From NCBI RefSeq assembly GCF_023167545.1, contig NZ_AP014647.1, positions 930,001 to 994,000 on the forward strand: DNA of 64,000 nt, written 5' to 3'. The DNA comes from Streptococcus constellatus subsp. constellatus. GTDB lineage: Bacteria; Bacillota; Bacilli; Lactobacillales; Streptococcaceae. Within the stretch, counting starts at the first letter, position 1. Every line of letters starts with the position of its first letter. Shown one piece after another: positions 55,925 through 64,000 of this stretch. The translations under genes were made by a program, and so were the position numbers. The notes under the pieces are model-generated. The model was not told the DNA's origin, did no database searches, and was given only the letters and a program-made list of their open reading frames with translations.

Positions 55925-56512
55925 CTAAATTTTTTCCAAAATCGCATCCCAAGCCGCATCTAAACCATCTTTGTTTACAGATGAAAAAATAAGAAAATCA
56001 TCATTTTTATCAAAATCTAACCTTTTTTTAATGACCGATTCATGCTTGTTCCATCTACTGCGTGGAATTTTGTCTGCTTTTGTAGCTACAACGATGACGG
56101 GTATCTCATAGTATTTTAGAAATTCATACATTTGCACATCATCTGCACTTGGCTCATGCCGAAAATCCACTAAACTTACAACTGCTCTGAGATTTTCCCT
56201 AGTCGTCAGATACTCCTCAATCATTCTACCCCACTTAGCTCGCTCTGTCTTAGAAACCTTGGAATAGCCATAGCCTGGGACATCCACAAATCGAAGTTGA
56301 TTGTCAATGTTGAAGAAATTCAGCAGCTGCGTTTTCCCTGGCTTACCAGAAGTTCGCGCTAAGTTTTTTCGATTTAATAATGTATTGATAAAAGAAGATT
56401 TTCCAACATTGGATCGCCCAGCAAGAGCAATTTCAGGAATCTCATCCTGAGGATAATGAGATTTGTTGGCTGCACTCAACAAAATTTCCGCATTGTGCGT
56501 ATTAATTTCCAT
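55925..56512 (-). CDS. engB: Ribosome biogenesis GTPase (EngB/YsxC)
   Basis: 195 residues, a TrmE-Era-EngA-EngB-Septin GTPase needed for 50S subunit assembly. G1 [12 protein letters not shown]2 region with [14 protein letters not shown]3 [11 protein letters not shown]4 [12 protein letters not shown]5 FSSVNKDG. It follows clpX by 12 bases, a conserved pairing in Firmicutes. Confidence 0.97.
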   Translation of the reverse strand: MEINTHNAEILLSAANKSHYPQDEIPEIALAGRSNVGKSSFINTLLNRKNLARTSGKPGKTQLLNFFNIDNQLRFVDVPGYGYSKVSKTERAKWGRMIEEYLTTRENLRAVVSLVDFRHEPSADDVQMYEFLKYYEIPVIVVATKADKIPRSRWNKHESVIKKRLDFDKNDDFLIFSSVNKDGLDAAWDAILEKI

Positions 56513-56524
56513 ACAACACCTCGC

Positions 56525-57757
56525 TTAAGCTGTTTCTAAAATCGGTTTATCTGTTCCATCAACTGCTTCCTTGGTAATCCGCACTAACTTCACATTTTCT
56601 TGACTTGGTACTTCAAACATGACATCCATCATGGTTTCTTCGATAATCGAGCGCAAGCCACGAGCGCCTGTCTTGCGTTCAATAGCTTTGTTAGCAATCT
56701 CTTGGAGAGCATCATCATCAAACTCTAATGTAACATCGTCATAAGAAAGAAGCGTTTGATATTGTTTCACTAAAGCATTCTTAGGCTCACGGAGAATTCG
56801 CACCAAATCATCAACAGTCAAAGGCTCAAGCGCTGCAAACACAGGCAAACGACCAATCAATTCAGGAATAAGCCCAAATTTTTGAATATCTTCGGAAATA
56901 ATTTCTTGCATATAAGAACTATTTTCATCAATAGCTTTGTTATTTTGACCAAAACCAATGATCTTTTCACCTAGACGTTGTTTGACGATTTCTTCGATTC
57001 CGTCAAAAGCACCGCCAACGATAAAAAGAATATTCTTGGTATCCACTTGAATCATTTCTTGCTGTGGATGTTTGCGACCGCCTTGAGGAGGTACACTAGC
57101 TACAGTCCCTTCAATGATTTTAAGCAAAGCTTGCTGAACGCCTTCACCAGACACATCACGAGTAATAGAGACGTTTTCGCTTTTCTTTGCAATTTTGTCA
57201 ATCTCATCTACATAGATAATGCCACGTTCTGCACGCTCAATATTAAAATCTGCAGCTTGCAAGAGTTTTAAGAGAATGTTTTCAACATCTTCCCCGACAT
57301 AGCCAGCTTCCGTCAAAGCTGTCGCATCTGCAATCGCAAAGGGAACATTTAGACTTTTCGCTAAAGTTTGAGCAAGAAAAGTCTTACCTGAACCGGTTGG
57401 ACCAATCATAAGAATATTGGATTTTTGTAATTCGACATCATCCTCTTCTTCACGATTATCGTGAAAATTGATACGTTTATAGTGATTGTATACAGCAACA
57501 GCCAGCGCTCGCTTTGCACGATCTTGCCCTATTACATAGTGATTTAAAATGTTAAGCAATTCTTGTGGTTTTGGTACTTCCGACAAGTCTGCCAAGACTT
57601 CTTCTGCTAATTCTTCTCTAATAATTTCTTGTGCTAATTCCACACATTCGTTACAAATAAATGCATTGTTTCCTGCAATAATTTTTTGAACTTCTTCTTG
57701 ACTTTTACCACAAAAAGAACAATAAACCATCATTTCGCTCGTACGATTTGTAGGCAT
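56525..57757 (-). CDS. clpX: ATP-dependent Clp protease ATP-binding subunit ClpX
   Basis: 410 residues. An N-terminal C4 zinc-binding domain ([11 protein letters not shown] ... FICNECVEL), Walker [13 protein letters not shown], Walker [12 protein letters not shown], sensor/arginine-finger region [15 protein letters not shown] ([14 protein letters not shown]), and [11 protein letters not shown] at the C-terminal D2 part. It unfolds substrates for ClpP. In S. pneumoniae clpX is essential. The operon is dfrA, a 57-aa gene, clpX, engB. Confidence 0.98.
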   Translation of the reverse strand: MPTNRTSEMMVYCSFCGKSQEEVQKIIAGNNAFICNECVELAQEIIREELAEEVLADLSEVPKPQELLNILNHYVIGQDRAKRALAVAVYNHYKRINFHDNREEEDDVELQKSNILMIGPTGSGKTFLAQTLAKSLNVPFAIADATALTEAGYVGEDVENILLKLLQAADFNIERAERGIIYVDEIDKIAKKSENVSITRDVSGEGVQQALLKIIEGTVASVPPQGGRKHPQQEMIQVDTKNILFIVGGAFDGIEEIVKQRLGEKIIGFGQNNKAIDENSSYMQEIISEDIQKFGLIPELIGRLPVFAALEPLTVDDLVRILREPKNALVKQYQTLLSYDDVTLEFDDDALQEIANKAIERKTGARGLRSIIEETMMDVMFEVPSQENVKLVRITKEAVDGTDKPILETA

Positions 57758-57810
57758 CTTTCACTCCAATCTATTCATTACAATTTCTTTTTCGTTCGTT
57801 TAGTTGTTTA

Positions 57811-57984
57811 TTATTTAAATAAGGTCATATAAAAAGCATGAATACTATTCACCAAATTTGTAAAAGCATTCAGCCAAAAGAGAACTGATAATCCATACCG
57901 CTTTTTACGAAAAGCCTGTGTAGCCGCCATGACACAAACGACACACAAAAGAGCCGTAAAAAATCCGAAAATACTACGTTCCAT
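57811..57984 (-). CDS. Small hydrophobic protein between dfrA and clpX (57 aa)
   Basis: A 57-codon frame with GAAAGGAG upstream. Its ATG overlaps the dfrA stop (TAATG), so the two are co-translated. It has one strong membrane helix (FGFFTALLCVVCVMAA, residues 6-21), a basic loop (FRKKRYG) and a second hydrophobic segment (LSVLFWLNAFTNLVNSIHAF). Streptococcal genomes carry a similar small ORF in this place. Function unknown. Confidence 0.85.
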   Translation of the reverse strand: MERSIFGFFTALLCVVCVMAATQAFRKKRYGLSVLFWLNAFTNLVNSIHAFYMTLFK

Positions 57985-58496
57985 TACGACTCCTTTCTCT
58001 GGAAGGTTGTTACAGTAAAATCATACTCATTCTTTTCGTCTTTGGCATAAAATTGACGAGAACACTCCTGAAATTTCGTCATATCAAACTCTTTCGGGAA
58101 ATAGGTATCTCCTTGTAAACTAGCATGAATACGTGTCATAACTAACTCATCAATGAAAGGCCCAAATGCAGAAAAAATTTGACCGCCACCAATAATATAA
58201 AGCTCTTTTTCCTGCATCTCATACCATTTTAGAACAGAAGTGACATCGTGAAAGATCAATACATGCTCATTGTCTACTTGATACGACTTATCTCTTGTCA
58301 AAATAATCGTAGTACGATTAGGCAACACTCTACGATTCATCCCGTCAAATGTCACCCGACCCATTAAAATAACCTGTCCAGTTGTTGTTTCTTTAAAATG
58401 CTTAAGGTCAGCTGGTAAATGCCAAGGCAATCTATTGTTTCGCCCAATCAAGCCATCCTCATCTTGTGCCCAAATAGCTACAATTTTCTTCGTCAT
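57984..58496 (-). CDS. folA: Dihydrofolate reductase
   Basis: 170 residues. It reduces dihydrofolate with NADPH, and is the trimethoprim target. Visible: [27 protein letters not shown] with the catalytic acidic residue in the PADLKHFK region, [12 protein letters not shown] (NADPH site) and [15 protein letters not shown]. It lies downstream of thyA in the folate/thymidylate cluster and starts the operon with the 57-aa gene, clpX and engB. Confidence 0.96.
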   Translation of the reverse strand: MTKKIVAIWAQDEDGLIGRNNRLPWHLPADLKHFKETTTGQVILMGRVTFDGMNRRVLPNRTTIILTRDKSYQVDNEHVLIFHDVTSVLKWYEMQEKELYIIGGGQIFSAFGPFIDELVMTRIHASLQGDTYFPKEFDMTKFQECSRQFYAKDEKNEYDFTVTTFQRKES

Positions 58497-58781
58497 TCCC
58501 TCATCCTTTGAATTGATAGTTCTATTTTATCAAATTTCAGTAAAAAAGGCTGATTTTAACTATCAAATCACCAGACAATTTATATTTGCCTTTGGAAAAT
58601 AGTTAAATAAGCCTCTTCGTTTATTAGTTTTTGAAAAAACATAATAAGTCTGGTGAAACTCAGCTTTCTGTGAATTCTTTTTATTTACATTCTGGGAGGC
58701 GATTGGAATTGCATAGGAAGCAAAACCAATTTGTATCAAAATAATAAACTTTTTTACATTCAGAGAAATTTTGTTTCATTA
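58497..58781. other. Gap between thyA and folA
   Basis: Nothing here has a supported start. A minus-strand frame ending at 58563 stays open for nearly 70 codons from just after thyA, with no ATG or ribosome site, and may be a gene remnant or chance. TCACCAGAC (58568-58576) and GTCTGGTGA (58648-58656) form a 9-bp inverted repeat. A TAAAAT close to folA may be its -10 box, but no convincing -35 is seen. Confidence 0.4.
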
Positions 58782-59621
58782 TCAAATTGCTAAATCAAAT
58801 TTCAACTGTGGCTTAACAGGGTCATAATTAATTAATTCAAAATCGTCTGCTTTAATATCAAAAAAGTTGGTTCCATCTGGAACATTCAATATCAAGCGAG
58901 GTGCACAATCCGTTGGTTCACGCCGGAGCAATTCTTCTGCTTGCTCGAATTGATTATCATAAATATGTAAATTATTGACAAAATAAAAGAATTTGCCAAC
59001 TTTCCACCCAAAATGCTTAGCAATCATCATTTGCAATGCGACATACTGCATGGCATTGATATGGTGAGCTACCAACATATCATTTGAACGCTGTGTCAGA
59101 GTTGCATCTAGGTAGATTTCACCATCTACACGTCGGACATCAAACATGGTCTGAAAAGCACAAGGCAATAATCCTTCTGTTTCTTCAAAAGCTTCATAGT
59201 CCCAAAGTGAGATAATATTTCGACGATTCCAAGGATTCGTCTCCAGCTGTTTTAAAATTTTATTGATAATATCATGTTTTTTAACAACAGCACCATATCG
59301 CTCACCAATAGTGCGAGTAGTTCCTACTTCCCAATCATTCCAATAATGAACGTTGTATTTGTTTTCTAAAACTTCTAAGCTATTGGATTGATCTTGATAA
59401 ATCCAGAGGACTTCTTTAATCGCTGATTTGATAGCAATCGGACGAAGCGTTGTGATAGGGAATTCTCCCTTGCTCAGATCGTACTCAGCAAAAGAACCAG
59501 TGATATACTTAGAATTAGCAACTTTCCCGTTTTTATAGCGCGGACGTGCATTTTCAGAAAAAACACCTTCATGTAAAATTTTTCGAATATTTTCTTTAAA
59601 AATGGAATCTACTTTTGTCAT
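58782..59621 (-). CDS. thyA: Thymidylate synthase
   Basis: 279 residues. It methylates dUMP with methylene-tetrahydrofolate. The catalytic Cys is in [46 protein letters not shown] and [12 protein letters not shown] carry the phosphate-, folate- and nucleotide-binding residues. It runs on the same strand as folA, which regenerates the dihydrofolate made by this enzyme. Confidence 0.97.
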   Translation of the reverse strand: MTKVDSIFKENIRKILHEGVFSENARPRYKNGKVANSKYITGSFAEYDLSKGEFPITTLRPIAIKSAIKEVLWIYQDQSNSLEVLENKYNVHYWNDWEVGTTRTIGERYGAVVKKHDIINKILKQLETNPWNRRNIISLWDYEAFEETEGLLPCAFQTMFDVRRVDGEIYLDATLTQRSNDMLVAHHINAMQYVALQMMIAKHFGWKVGKFFYFVNNLHIYDNQFEQAEELLRREPTDCAPRLILNVPDGTNFFDIKADDFELINYDPVKPQLKFDLAI

Positions 59622-59706
59622 GACTTTCCTTTTCTAATCTTGCTTTTTCTAGTATAACACAAAATAAAAATCTCCTACAAGTTAAAACCTCATAGAAGAT
59701 TATTTT

Positions 59707-60924
59707 TCAATATCGAATTTTTTGGGCTCCATAAATCGAATGTTGTCGGTGAAGACTAAATGCCACGACACAGACTATGAAAAAATATGGAAAATTGCTA
59801 AAACCAAACACCTCACAACCAATCAGAATCGGTCCCAAGAAAGTAGAGGTAGCACTTCCGAAAACTGCAGCATAGCCTAGCGCCGCAACCAAGCTAACTG
59901 GAAGACCAAATAAACCTGCCAGTAGAACGCCTAGACTTGCCCCAATGGCAAAAAGCGGTGTCACTTCTCCACCTTGAAAACCTGCTGATAAAGTCAAAAC
60001 TGTTAGAAGTAATTTAAAGAACCAATCATATAAATAAATAGATTGTCCAGCAAAACTAGCCGTAATTAAATTTGTTCCAAGCCCTGAGTATCGACCTTTA
60101 TCCAACAATAAAAAGACAATACTTAAGACAATTCCCATCACCACGATTCGTTTGTAGGGATTTGGAAAAATAGTTGCCGCTTTCTTTTTACTCCACAAGA
60201 GAGCATAAGCAAATACATTGCCACAAAGTCCAAATAAAACTCCAAGGAGCACTAATTTAATAACAAGTATTGGAGATAATCCCAAATGAGCAGAAATTGG
60301 TTGCATAAATTTTTCAAGACCTAACGCATGTGATGTCCAAGTAGAAACGAGAGAGGCTATCATGGCAGGATACAAAGCAGTCAGCTGCAAGTTTCCTACA
60401 ACCAAGACTTCCATCGCAAACAAAACTGCCGCTAATGGCGTTTGAAACAATCCAGCAAAACCAGCAGCCATTCCTGTAACTAAAAATACTTTTGAAGTAT
60501 TAGGAGTAGAAAAGTTCTTGCAAAACCAGTGAGAGACTGTGGCACCTAATTGTACTGCTACTCCTTCTCGACCGGCCGATCCACCAGAAAGATGCGTCAA
60601 CCAAGTCGTCACTATAACAAGAGGGATTAAGCGCTTGGGAATGTGATTTTCTACACCATGCCCAACTTCAAAAATCAAGGTCATTCCTTTGCTACTTTTC
60701 CCACCATATTTCTGATAGAGAAATACAATCACTAATCCTGCAAAAGCTAAAAAAGGAATCAAATAAAGGGAATGCAAAGTGCGGACTTCACTTAAAAATA
60801 TAAGCGTTCGCCCAAATATCGTATCAATAGTTCCAATTACTAGTCCCATAAGAATGGACAATACCGTAATAGCTATCACTTGATTTCCGATATTGACCCA
60901 CTTTAACCTATGAATTTTTTTCAT
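59707..60924 (-). CDS. CLC-family antiporter, probable fluoride/proton type (CLC-F)
   Basis: 405 residues with the double-repeat CLC membrane fold. The anion-pathway motifs differ from chloride CLCs: the gating glutamate lies in SGGSAGREGVAVQLG (GREGV rather than GREGP), and the usual GSGIP is replaced by SSKGMTLIFEVG, with a Met where the central Ser would be. Both are marks of the CLC-F fluoride exporters. In S. mutans, CLC-F genes lie directly downstream of a chorismate mutase gene, as here (16-base gap), and confer fluoride resistance. No fluoride riboswitch was seen upstream. Confidence 0.85.
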   Translation of the reverse strand: MKKIHRLKWVNIGNQVIAITVLSILMGLVIGTIDTIFGRTLIFLSEVRTLHSLYLIPFLAFAGLVIVFLYQKYGGKSSKGMTLIFEVGHGVENHIPKRLIPLVIVTTWLTHLSGGSAGREGVAVQLGATVSHWFCKNFSTPNTSKVFLVTGMAAGFAGLFQTPLAAVLFAMEVLVVGNLQLTALYPAMIASLVSTWTSHALGLEKFMQPISAHLGLSPILVIKLVLLGVLFGLCGNVFAYALLWSKKKAATIFPNPYKRIVVMGIVLSIVFLLLDKGRYSGLGTNLITASFAGQSIYLYDWFFKLLLTVLTLSAGFQGGEVTPLFAIGASLGVLLAGLFGLPVSLVAALGYAAVFGSATSTFLGPILIGCEVFGFSNFPYFFIVCVVAFSLHRQHSIYGAQKIRY

Positions 60925-60939
60925 TTTATCATTCCTATA

Positions 60940-61203
60940 TTAGATATGCCGCTCTTGATAAGCACGTGAATGTTTTAAAATATCTGAAAAAGTCTGCACA
61001 AGGGTATCTTCATACTGTTTTTCCTGCACACTATTTGCAACTTTCTCTAAAATAATTTGCTCACGCTGAGTATCCAATACTGCTTTCCCAGTCTGACGTT
61101 TGTAGAGAGCTACTTGGCTCACTAACGCCATTCTTTTTTCTAACAAGGTAATTAAGTCTACATCTATTTGATCAATTTCTTTTCTAATTTCTGCTAAATC
61201 CAA
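60940..61203 (-). CDS. Chorismate mutase (AroQ class, stand-alone)
   Basis: 87 residues, all-helical AroQ-type mutase converting chorismate to prephenate. Active-site residues appear in the expected order: LAEIRKEIDQIDVDLITLLEKRM (Arg), QVALYKRQTGKAVLD (Lys/Arg), REQIILEKV and the C-terminal FSDILKHSRAYQ. In streptococci this gene is coupled to a CLC-F gene, although no metabolic link between the two is known. Confidence 0.9.
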   Translation of the reverse strand: MDLAEIRKEIDQIDVDLITLLEKRMALVSQVALYKRQTGKAVLDTQREQIILEKVANSVQEKQYEDTLVQTFSDILKHSRAYQERHI

Positions 61204-61241
61204 AGCTGCCTCCTAATTACTTTCTATCTTATCAAAATCTT

Positions 61242-62084
61242 TTACAATATGCTAGTGGTCGTCCTATCTCTACCATCTAGCTCAAGCACTTTTTCATATA
61301 CCTTATCATTCCATTTTACCAGTCCATCGTTTTGATAATCTAAATAATGAATCCTGTTTTTTAAATAATTTGGAATAATACCTTCAAATTCCTTTTTATT
61401 TTGACTTGCAATAATGCAGACACAAAGACTGAGATCTAACAATACCTCATCTTTCACTTTTGCTGCATGATAACCATCAAATACATAGCCCTTTTGATTC
61501 ACAATAGTTTCATACCGGAAATGAAAGCTAACACCAGGTATGAAAGCTTCTTCCAGATCGACTTCCGTGGGATTTCTTTCTAGCAATCGTTCCATTGCTA
61601 ACCTATAACCAGATGTCGTATTAGACCACCCAAACATGACATAGTCAAAATAATCCGCTGGATCACCTGCTGCATTTCGTTTATCGTTCACAAGCTGTTT
61701 GCCAATCAAACCAAAAGCCTTCGTAGCAGACAGTAATTTCCCAGTTTTTAATATCTTTTTAGCAGTTTCTACAGTACAAGTATGGCTGAGATAATCTGAC
61801 GTCACACATTCACCATATACATTAAAGGTTCCAGCTTCTTTTCTGTCACGCGGGGTAAACGGATATATTACTTTACTATTATCCAAATACTGACAGACTA
61901 GGCTTTGTAGAACAGGATTTTCACACTCTATTTGAGTCTTCCTATTGTACATTTTTTCATATGCCACGAACTTGGCAATTTTTTCCAATTCCCATTTGTT
62001 AATTTCAGGATAATCTACTAAGGCTAAATGGTAAATCCCCTGCCATTGAAGACTAAAATCATTTTTACAAATTTTTAATTTCAT
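61242..62084 (-). CDS. Protein of unknown function (280 aa)
   Basis: No signal peptide or membrane helix; mixed alpha/beta by appearance and rich in Tyr, Lys and Asp. Notable segments are KICKNDFSLQWQGIYHLALV at the start, LSHTCTVETAKKILKTGKLL in the middle, AGDPADYFDYVMFGWSNTTSGYRLAMERL, and CVCIIASQNKKEFEGIIP near the end. The His-Thr plus A..IL..GKL stretch faintly recalls the N-terminal motif of ADP-ribosyltransferase-like folds (DarT, KptA), but this is weak. The ATG at 62084 has AAAAGG upstream; a GTG at 62099 overlaps that site. Monocistronic in appearance. I do not recognise the family. Confidence 0.75.
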   Translation of the reverse strand: MKLKICKNDFSLQWQGIYHLALVDYPEINKWELEKIAKFVAYEKMYNRKTQIECENPVLQSLVCQYLDNSKVIYPFTPRDRKEAGTFNVYGECVTSDYLSHTCTVETAKKILKTGKLLSATKAFGLIGKQLVNDKRNAAGDPADYFDYVMFGWSNTTSGYRLAMERLLERNPTEVDLEEAFIPGVSFHFRYETIVNQKGYVFDGYHAAKVKDEVLLDLSLCVCIIASQNKKEFEGIIPNYLKNRIHYLDYQNDGLVKWNDKVYEKVLELDGRDRTTTSIL

Positions 62085-62391
62085 AGAATACCTTTTCACA
62101 TTTATAATTGCTATGCTTATTATACATCTATATACTAAAAAATTGATAAGATATTTGATTCAATGATTGAAAAACTCATTTTATATCGTAAAATACTAAA
62201 ATAGAATATGTGTAAATTTTTTCTCAATTGAATGCAAAAATACTTACTTAAAATGAGACAAACCTACTAAAATAGCGCCCTTTTAACCTCAATGACTCCA
62301 AACGATACTCATAACGCCCCTTTTCTTTAAAATCTTAGTTGACAAGCCCTTTCCTTGTATGGTAATTTTAAAAAACAGAGGAGAATCGTTT
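62085..62391. promoter_or_regulatory. Divergent region with the promoter of the Mga/RofA-like gene
   Basis: Rightward TTGACA (62339-62344), 18 bases, TAATTT (62363-62368), with AGAGGAG before the ATG at 62392. Two copies of a CGCCC(C)TTTT word (about 62275 and 62312) lie 5' of the promoter and could be activator sites. ACATCTATATACTAAAA (62124-62140) also occurs, on the other strand, upstream of hemW. Nothing else is apparent. Confidence 0.45.
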
Positions 62392-63906
62392 ATGTTAGAT
62401 AAATATTTGGAAGAATCAATTTTAAATAAAGCAACCATTTTACAAATCATTCTAGAATTTCAAACGATTGATATTGAGCAACTAGCACAACTCACTGAAT
62501 TTAGTGAAAAAATCATCTATCAACATCTAGCAGAATTGAAAGAGGAATTCAATGATTTATTTTATCTGAAAGTTTTTGCGAACACAGTTCACTTAGACCT
62601 GATTACAAAAATCAATCCTTCCATCTGTTTTCATCGGATTTATCAAAGTTCAACCTTTCTCCACCTTTTGCGCTACTTCTTACAAGAAGAAAAAGAGAGT
62701 TTCATTTGCTTTATCCAAAAAGAGTACATATCCCGTGCAACTGGCTATCGAATACGTGATAAGTGTTTGGACTTTTTGAAAGAAGTTGGGTTATCTTTAG
62801 ACAGATACCAAGTCATTGGACCAGAATACCGTATTCGTTTCCTTATCGCTTTGCTGGAATATAAATTTGGCATTCATCTGTATGAAATTAAAGAAAAAGA
62901 GTTAAAACTCGTTTATCAATGGATTCGTTCTTCCAATGCCCACATCTCACAAGAAGCCTTCGAAGCAGCTACAGAAGAAAGTCGATTCTTTTCTATTCTC
63001 GTGGTGCTAATGTGGAAACGAAAGAATTTTCCTATGGTTCTACCTGCCTCACAAGAGCTAGAAAAACTAAAAACGCTCCTTGTCTATCCAAAACTGATAA
63101 CCTTAACCAAGAAAATTTTGGAACCTGCCCTACAAGTGATGTTTACACCGACAGACTACGATTATCTATTTTTAGCCTATTGTACTACCCCTAATCCTTT
63201 CTCTAGAGACAAATGGTTGGAACACGATCGCGATACAGCTCTTGATATTATCATGAAACAAGGAATGTTACTGCCGCTCATTCAAAAATTTCGCTTATTA
63301 TTTGGAGATGAGCTGATCAATTCTCAACCATTTAGGATTGTCATGCTCTTCTTTATGAAGCCTTTTATCTGCAATTTACAAAGTTTGGTTCCCAATTCTT
63401 ACATTTTCCAATATGACCACCGCGGATTGTTTGACCCCCTCTATCTCCTCTTGAGCCCACTTGTCAAAGAATGGATGAAAGAGGTGGGATTGACAGGTGA
63501 AGTATACAAGTACCACATTTATCATGTGACCATTCAACTAAGGGAGTTGATTTATGCCAATATGGCACCTATTTCTTTGTATATTTTTGCAAGTAATAAT
63601 GCCGACGTAACGACTTTAAAGAATGCTTTTTCAAGAAATATTCCTCCTTCTATTACTCGGATTGTGGTAATTGACTTTTTGAATAGTTCGCTCCATTTAC
63701 AGGATCACGAAGAAACAAATATAATTGTAGCAGACCAACATATTTCAACTTATATCAAGAGCTTATTTCCAGATAAGGAACACATTCTTATCAATTTCTC
63801 GATGAATTTTTATGATATTCATTACCAGCATATCTATGAAGCTATTTATAAGTTGAGAAAAGAACGCTATCAGGAATATATCAATGGGTTGAAAAAGTTA
63901 CTTTAA
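62392..63906 (+). CDS. Mga/RofA-like (RlrA-type) stand-alone transcriptional regulator
   Basis: 504 residues with the RofA-like protein layout: two N-terminal helix-turn-helix regions (about residues 15-65, IDIEQLAQLTEFSEKIIYQHLAEL; and about 95-150, ISRATGYRIRDKCLDFLKEVG), PTS-regulation-like domains in the middle, and an EIIB-like C-terminal part (ISLYIFASNNADVTTLKNAF). RofA, Nra and RlrA regulate adhesins and pili and usually lie next to them. The right edge cuts off what follows, so a surface-protein or pilus locus may begin just outside. The start is the ATG at 62392; the longer frame from 62359 has no ribosome site. Confidence 0.85.
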   Translation: MLDKYLEESILNKATILQIILEFQTIDIEQLAQLTEFSEKIIYQHLAELKEEFNDLFYLKVFANTVHLDLITKINPSICFHRIYQSSTFLHLLRYFLQEEKESFICFIQKEYISRATGYRIRDKCLDFLKEVGLSLDRYQVIGPEYRIRFLIALLEYKFGIHLYEIKEKELKLVYQWIRSSNAHISQEAFEAATEESRFFSILVVLMWKRKNFPMVLPASQELEKLKTLLVYPKLITLTKKILEPALQVMFTPTDYDYLFLAYCTTPNPFSRDKWLEHDRDTALDIIMKQGMLLPLIQKFRLLFGDELINSQPFRIVMLFFMKPFICNLQSLVPNSYIFQYDHRGLFDPLYLLLSPLVKEWMKEVGLTGEVYKYHIYHVTIQLRELIYANMAPISLYIFASNNADVTTLKNAFSRNIPPSITRIVVIDFLNSSLHLQDHEETNIIVADQHISTYIKSLFPDKEHILINFSMNFYDIHYQHIYEAIYKLRKERYQEYINGLKKLL

Positions 63907-64000
63907 TCATCATTAGATGGAAACAGAGTAATGGTGTTTACTTTATGAACTGTCCTCAACAAAATGAAGAGCTTAATTTTTCAGCGCCAGTAGTAATTAA

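Noticed and set aside
58681-58779. 32-residue Cys-containing frame after thyA
   Set aside because: No ribosome site, short, overlaps the longer remnant frame; no support beyond an ATG.
60925-61241. Fluoride (crcB) riboswitch upstream of the CLC-F genes
   Set aside because: I looked for the conserved GGNGAUGG...CUGAU-type elements around 61200-61300 and before the antiporter and did not find them.

Overview
The window is a low-GC Firmicute chromosome segment, almost certainly a Streptococcus of the viridans type (mitis/sanguinis/anginosus range; species not resolved). Markers for this are the CiaR/CiaH two-component pair, the gene order tseB-aspB-asnS, the nucleoside salvage block beside coaA and rpsT, the dihydrofolate reductase - 57-residue protein - clpX - engB string, the whiA-yvcK-rapZ cluster, a RofA/RlrA-type regulator, and a BOX-like intergenic repeat. 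It is mostly core genome. I see no prophage, insertion sequence, rRNA operon or CRISPR array.

Layout. 1-6.9 kb: tail of an MFS transporter gene, asnS, a broken VOC-family gene, aspB, tseB, then a MarR regulator, an FMN reductase, yaaA and a DUF1836-trhA pair. 6.9-14.7 kb: one long leftward nucleoside operon (methyltransferase, pdp, deoC, cdd, BMP lipoprotein, nupOPQ-type ABC transporter) that takes up nucleosides and breaks them down. 14.7-20.3 kb: coaA, rpsT, a P-loop kinase, an M20 peptidase and a cytoplasmic alpha-amylase, followed by a GC-rich array of 41-bp tandem repeats. 20.3-25.9 kb: ciaH, ciaR, a low-complexity membrane protein with a CiaR-type promoter, a hydrolase, tRNA-Arg, rplS and glk. 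25.9-33.4 kb: the pyrimidine operon pyrR-pyrP-pyrB-carA-carB behind a PyrR attenuator. 33.4-45.1 kb: rapZ-yvcK-whiA, ndk, membrane proteins, a HAD phosphatase, NUDIX hydrolase, acyl-ACP thioesterase, HemW, DUF1697, GNAT and uvrB. 45.3-50.1 kb: glutamine-type ABC transporter, then an ABC-F ATPase behind a leader peptide and attenuator. 50.2-57.8 kb: heterodimeric multidrug exporter, formate/nitrite channel, glucosaminidase, BOX-like element, engB, clpX. 57.8-64 kb: 57-aa protein, dfrA, thyA, CLC-F type antiporter, chorismate mutase, an unrecognised 280-aa protein and a Mga/RofA-like regulator at the right edge.

The most interesting signals are non-coding. First, the ABC-F gene has a complete ribosome-mediated attenuator: a 7-codon leader ORF, a 12-bp anti-antiterminator that includes the leader codons, an 11-bp antiterminator and a terminator, all mutually exclusive. 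Second, a 126-bp self-folding element separates a strong Shine-Dalgarno sequence from the carB start codon; if folded it would bring the two together again. Third, the gene next to ciaR has an 11-bp-phased CiaR-like promoter. Fourth, the coaA and nucleoside-operon promoters are divergent and share one palindrome that supplies both -35 boxes. Fifth, there are three candidate leaderless transcripts. All positions and pairings were read by eye; no database search or folding program was run.
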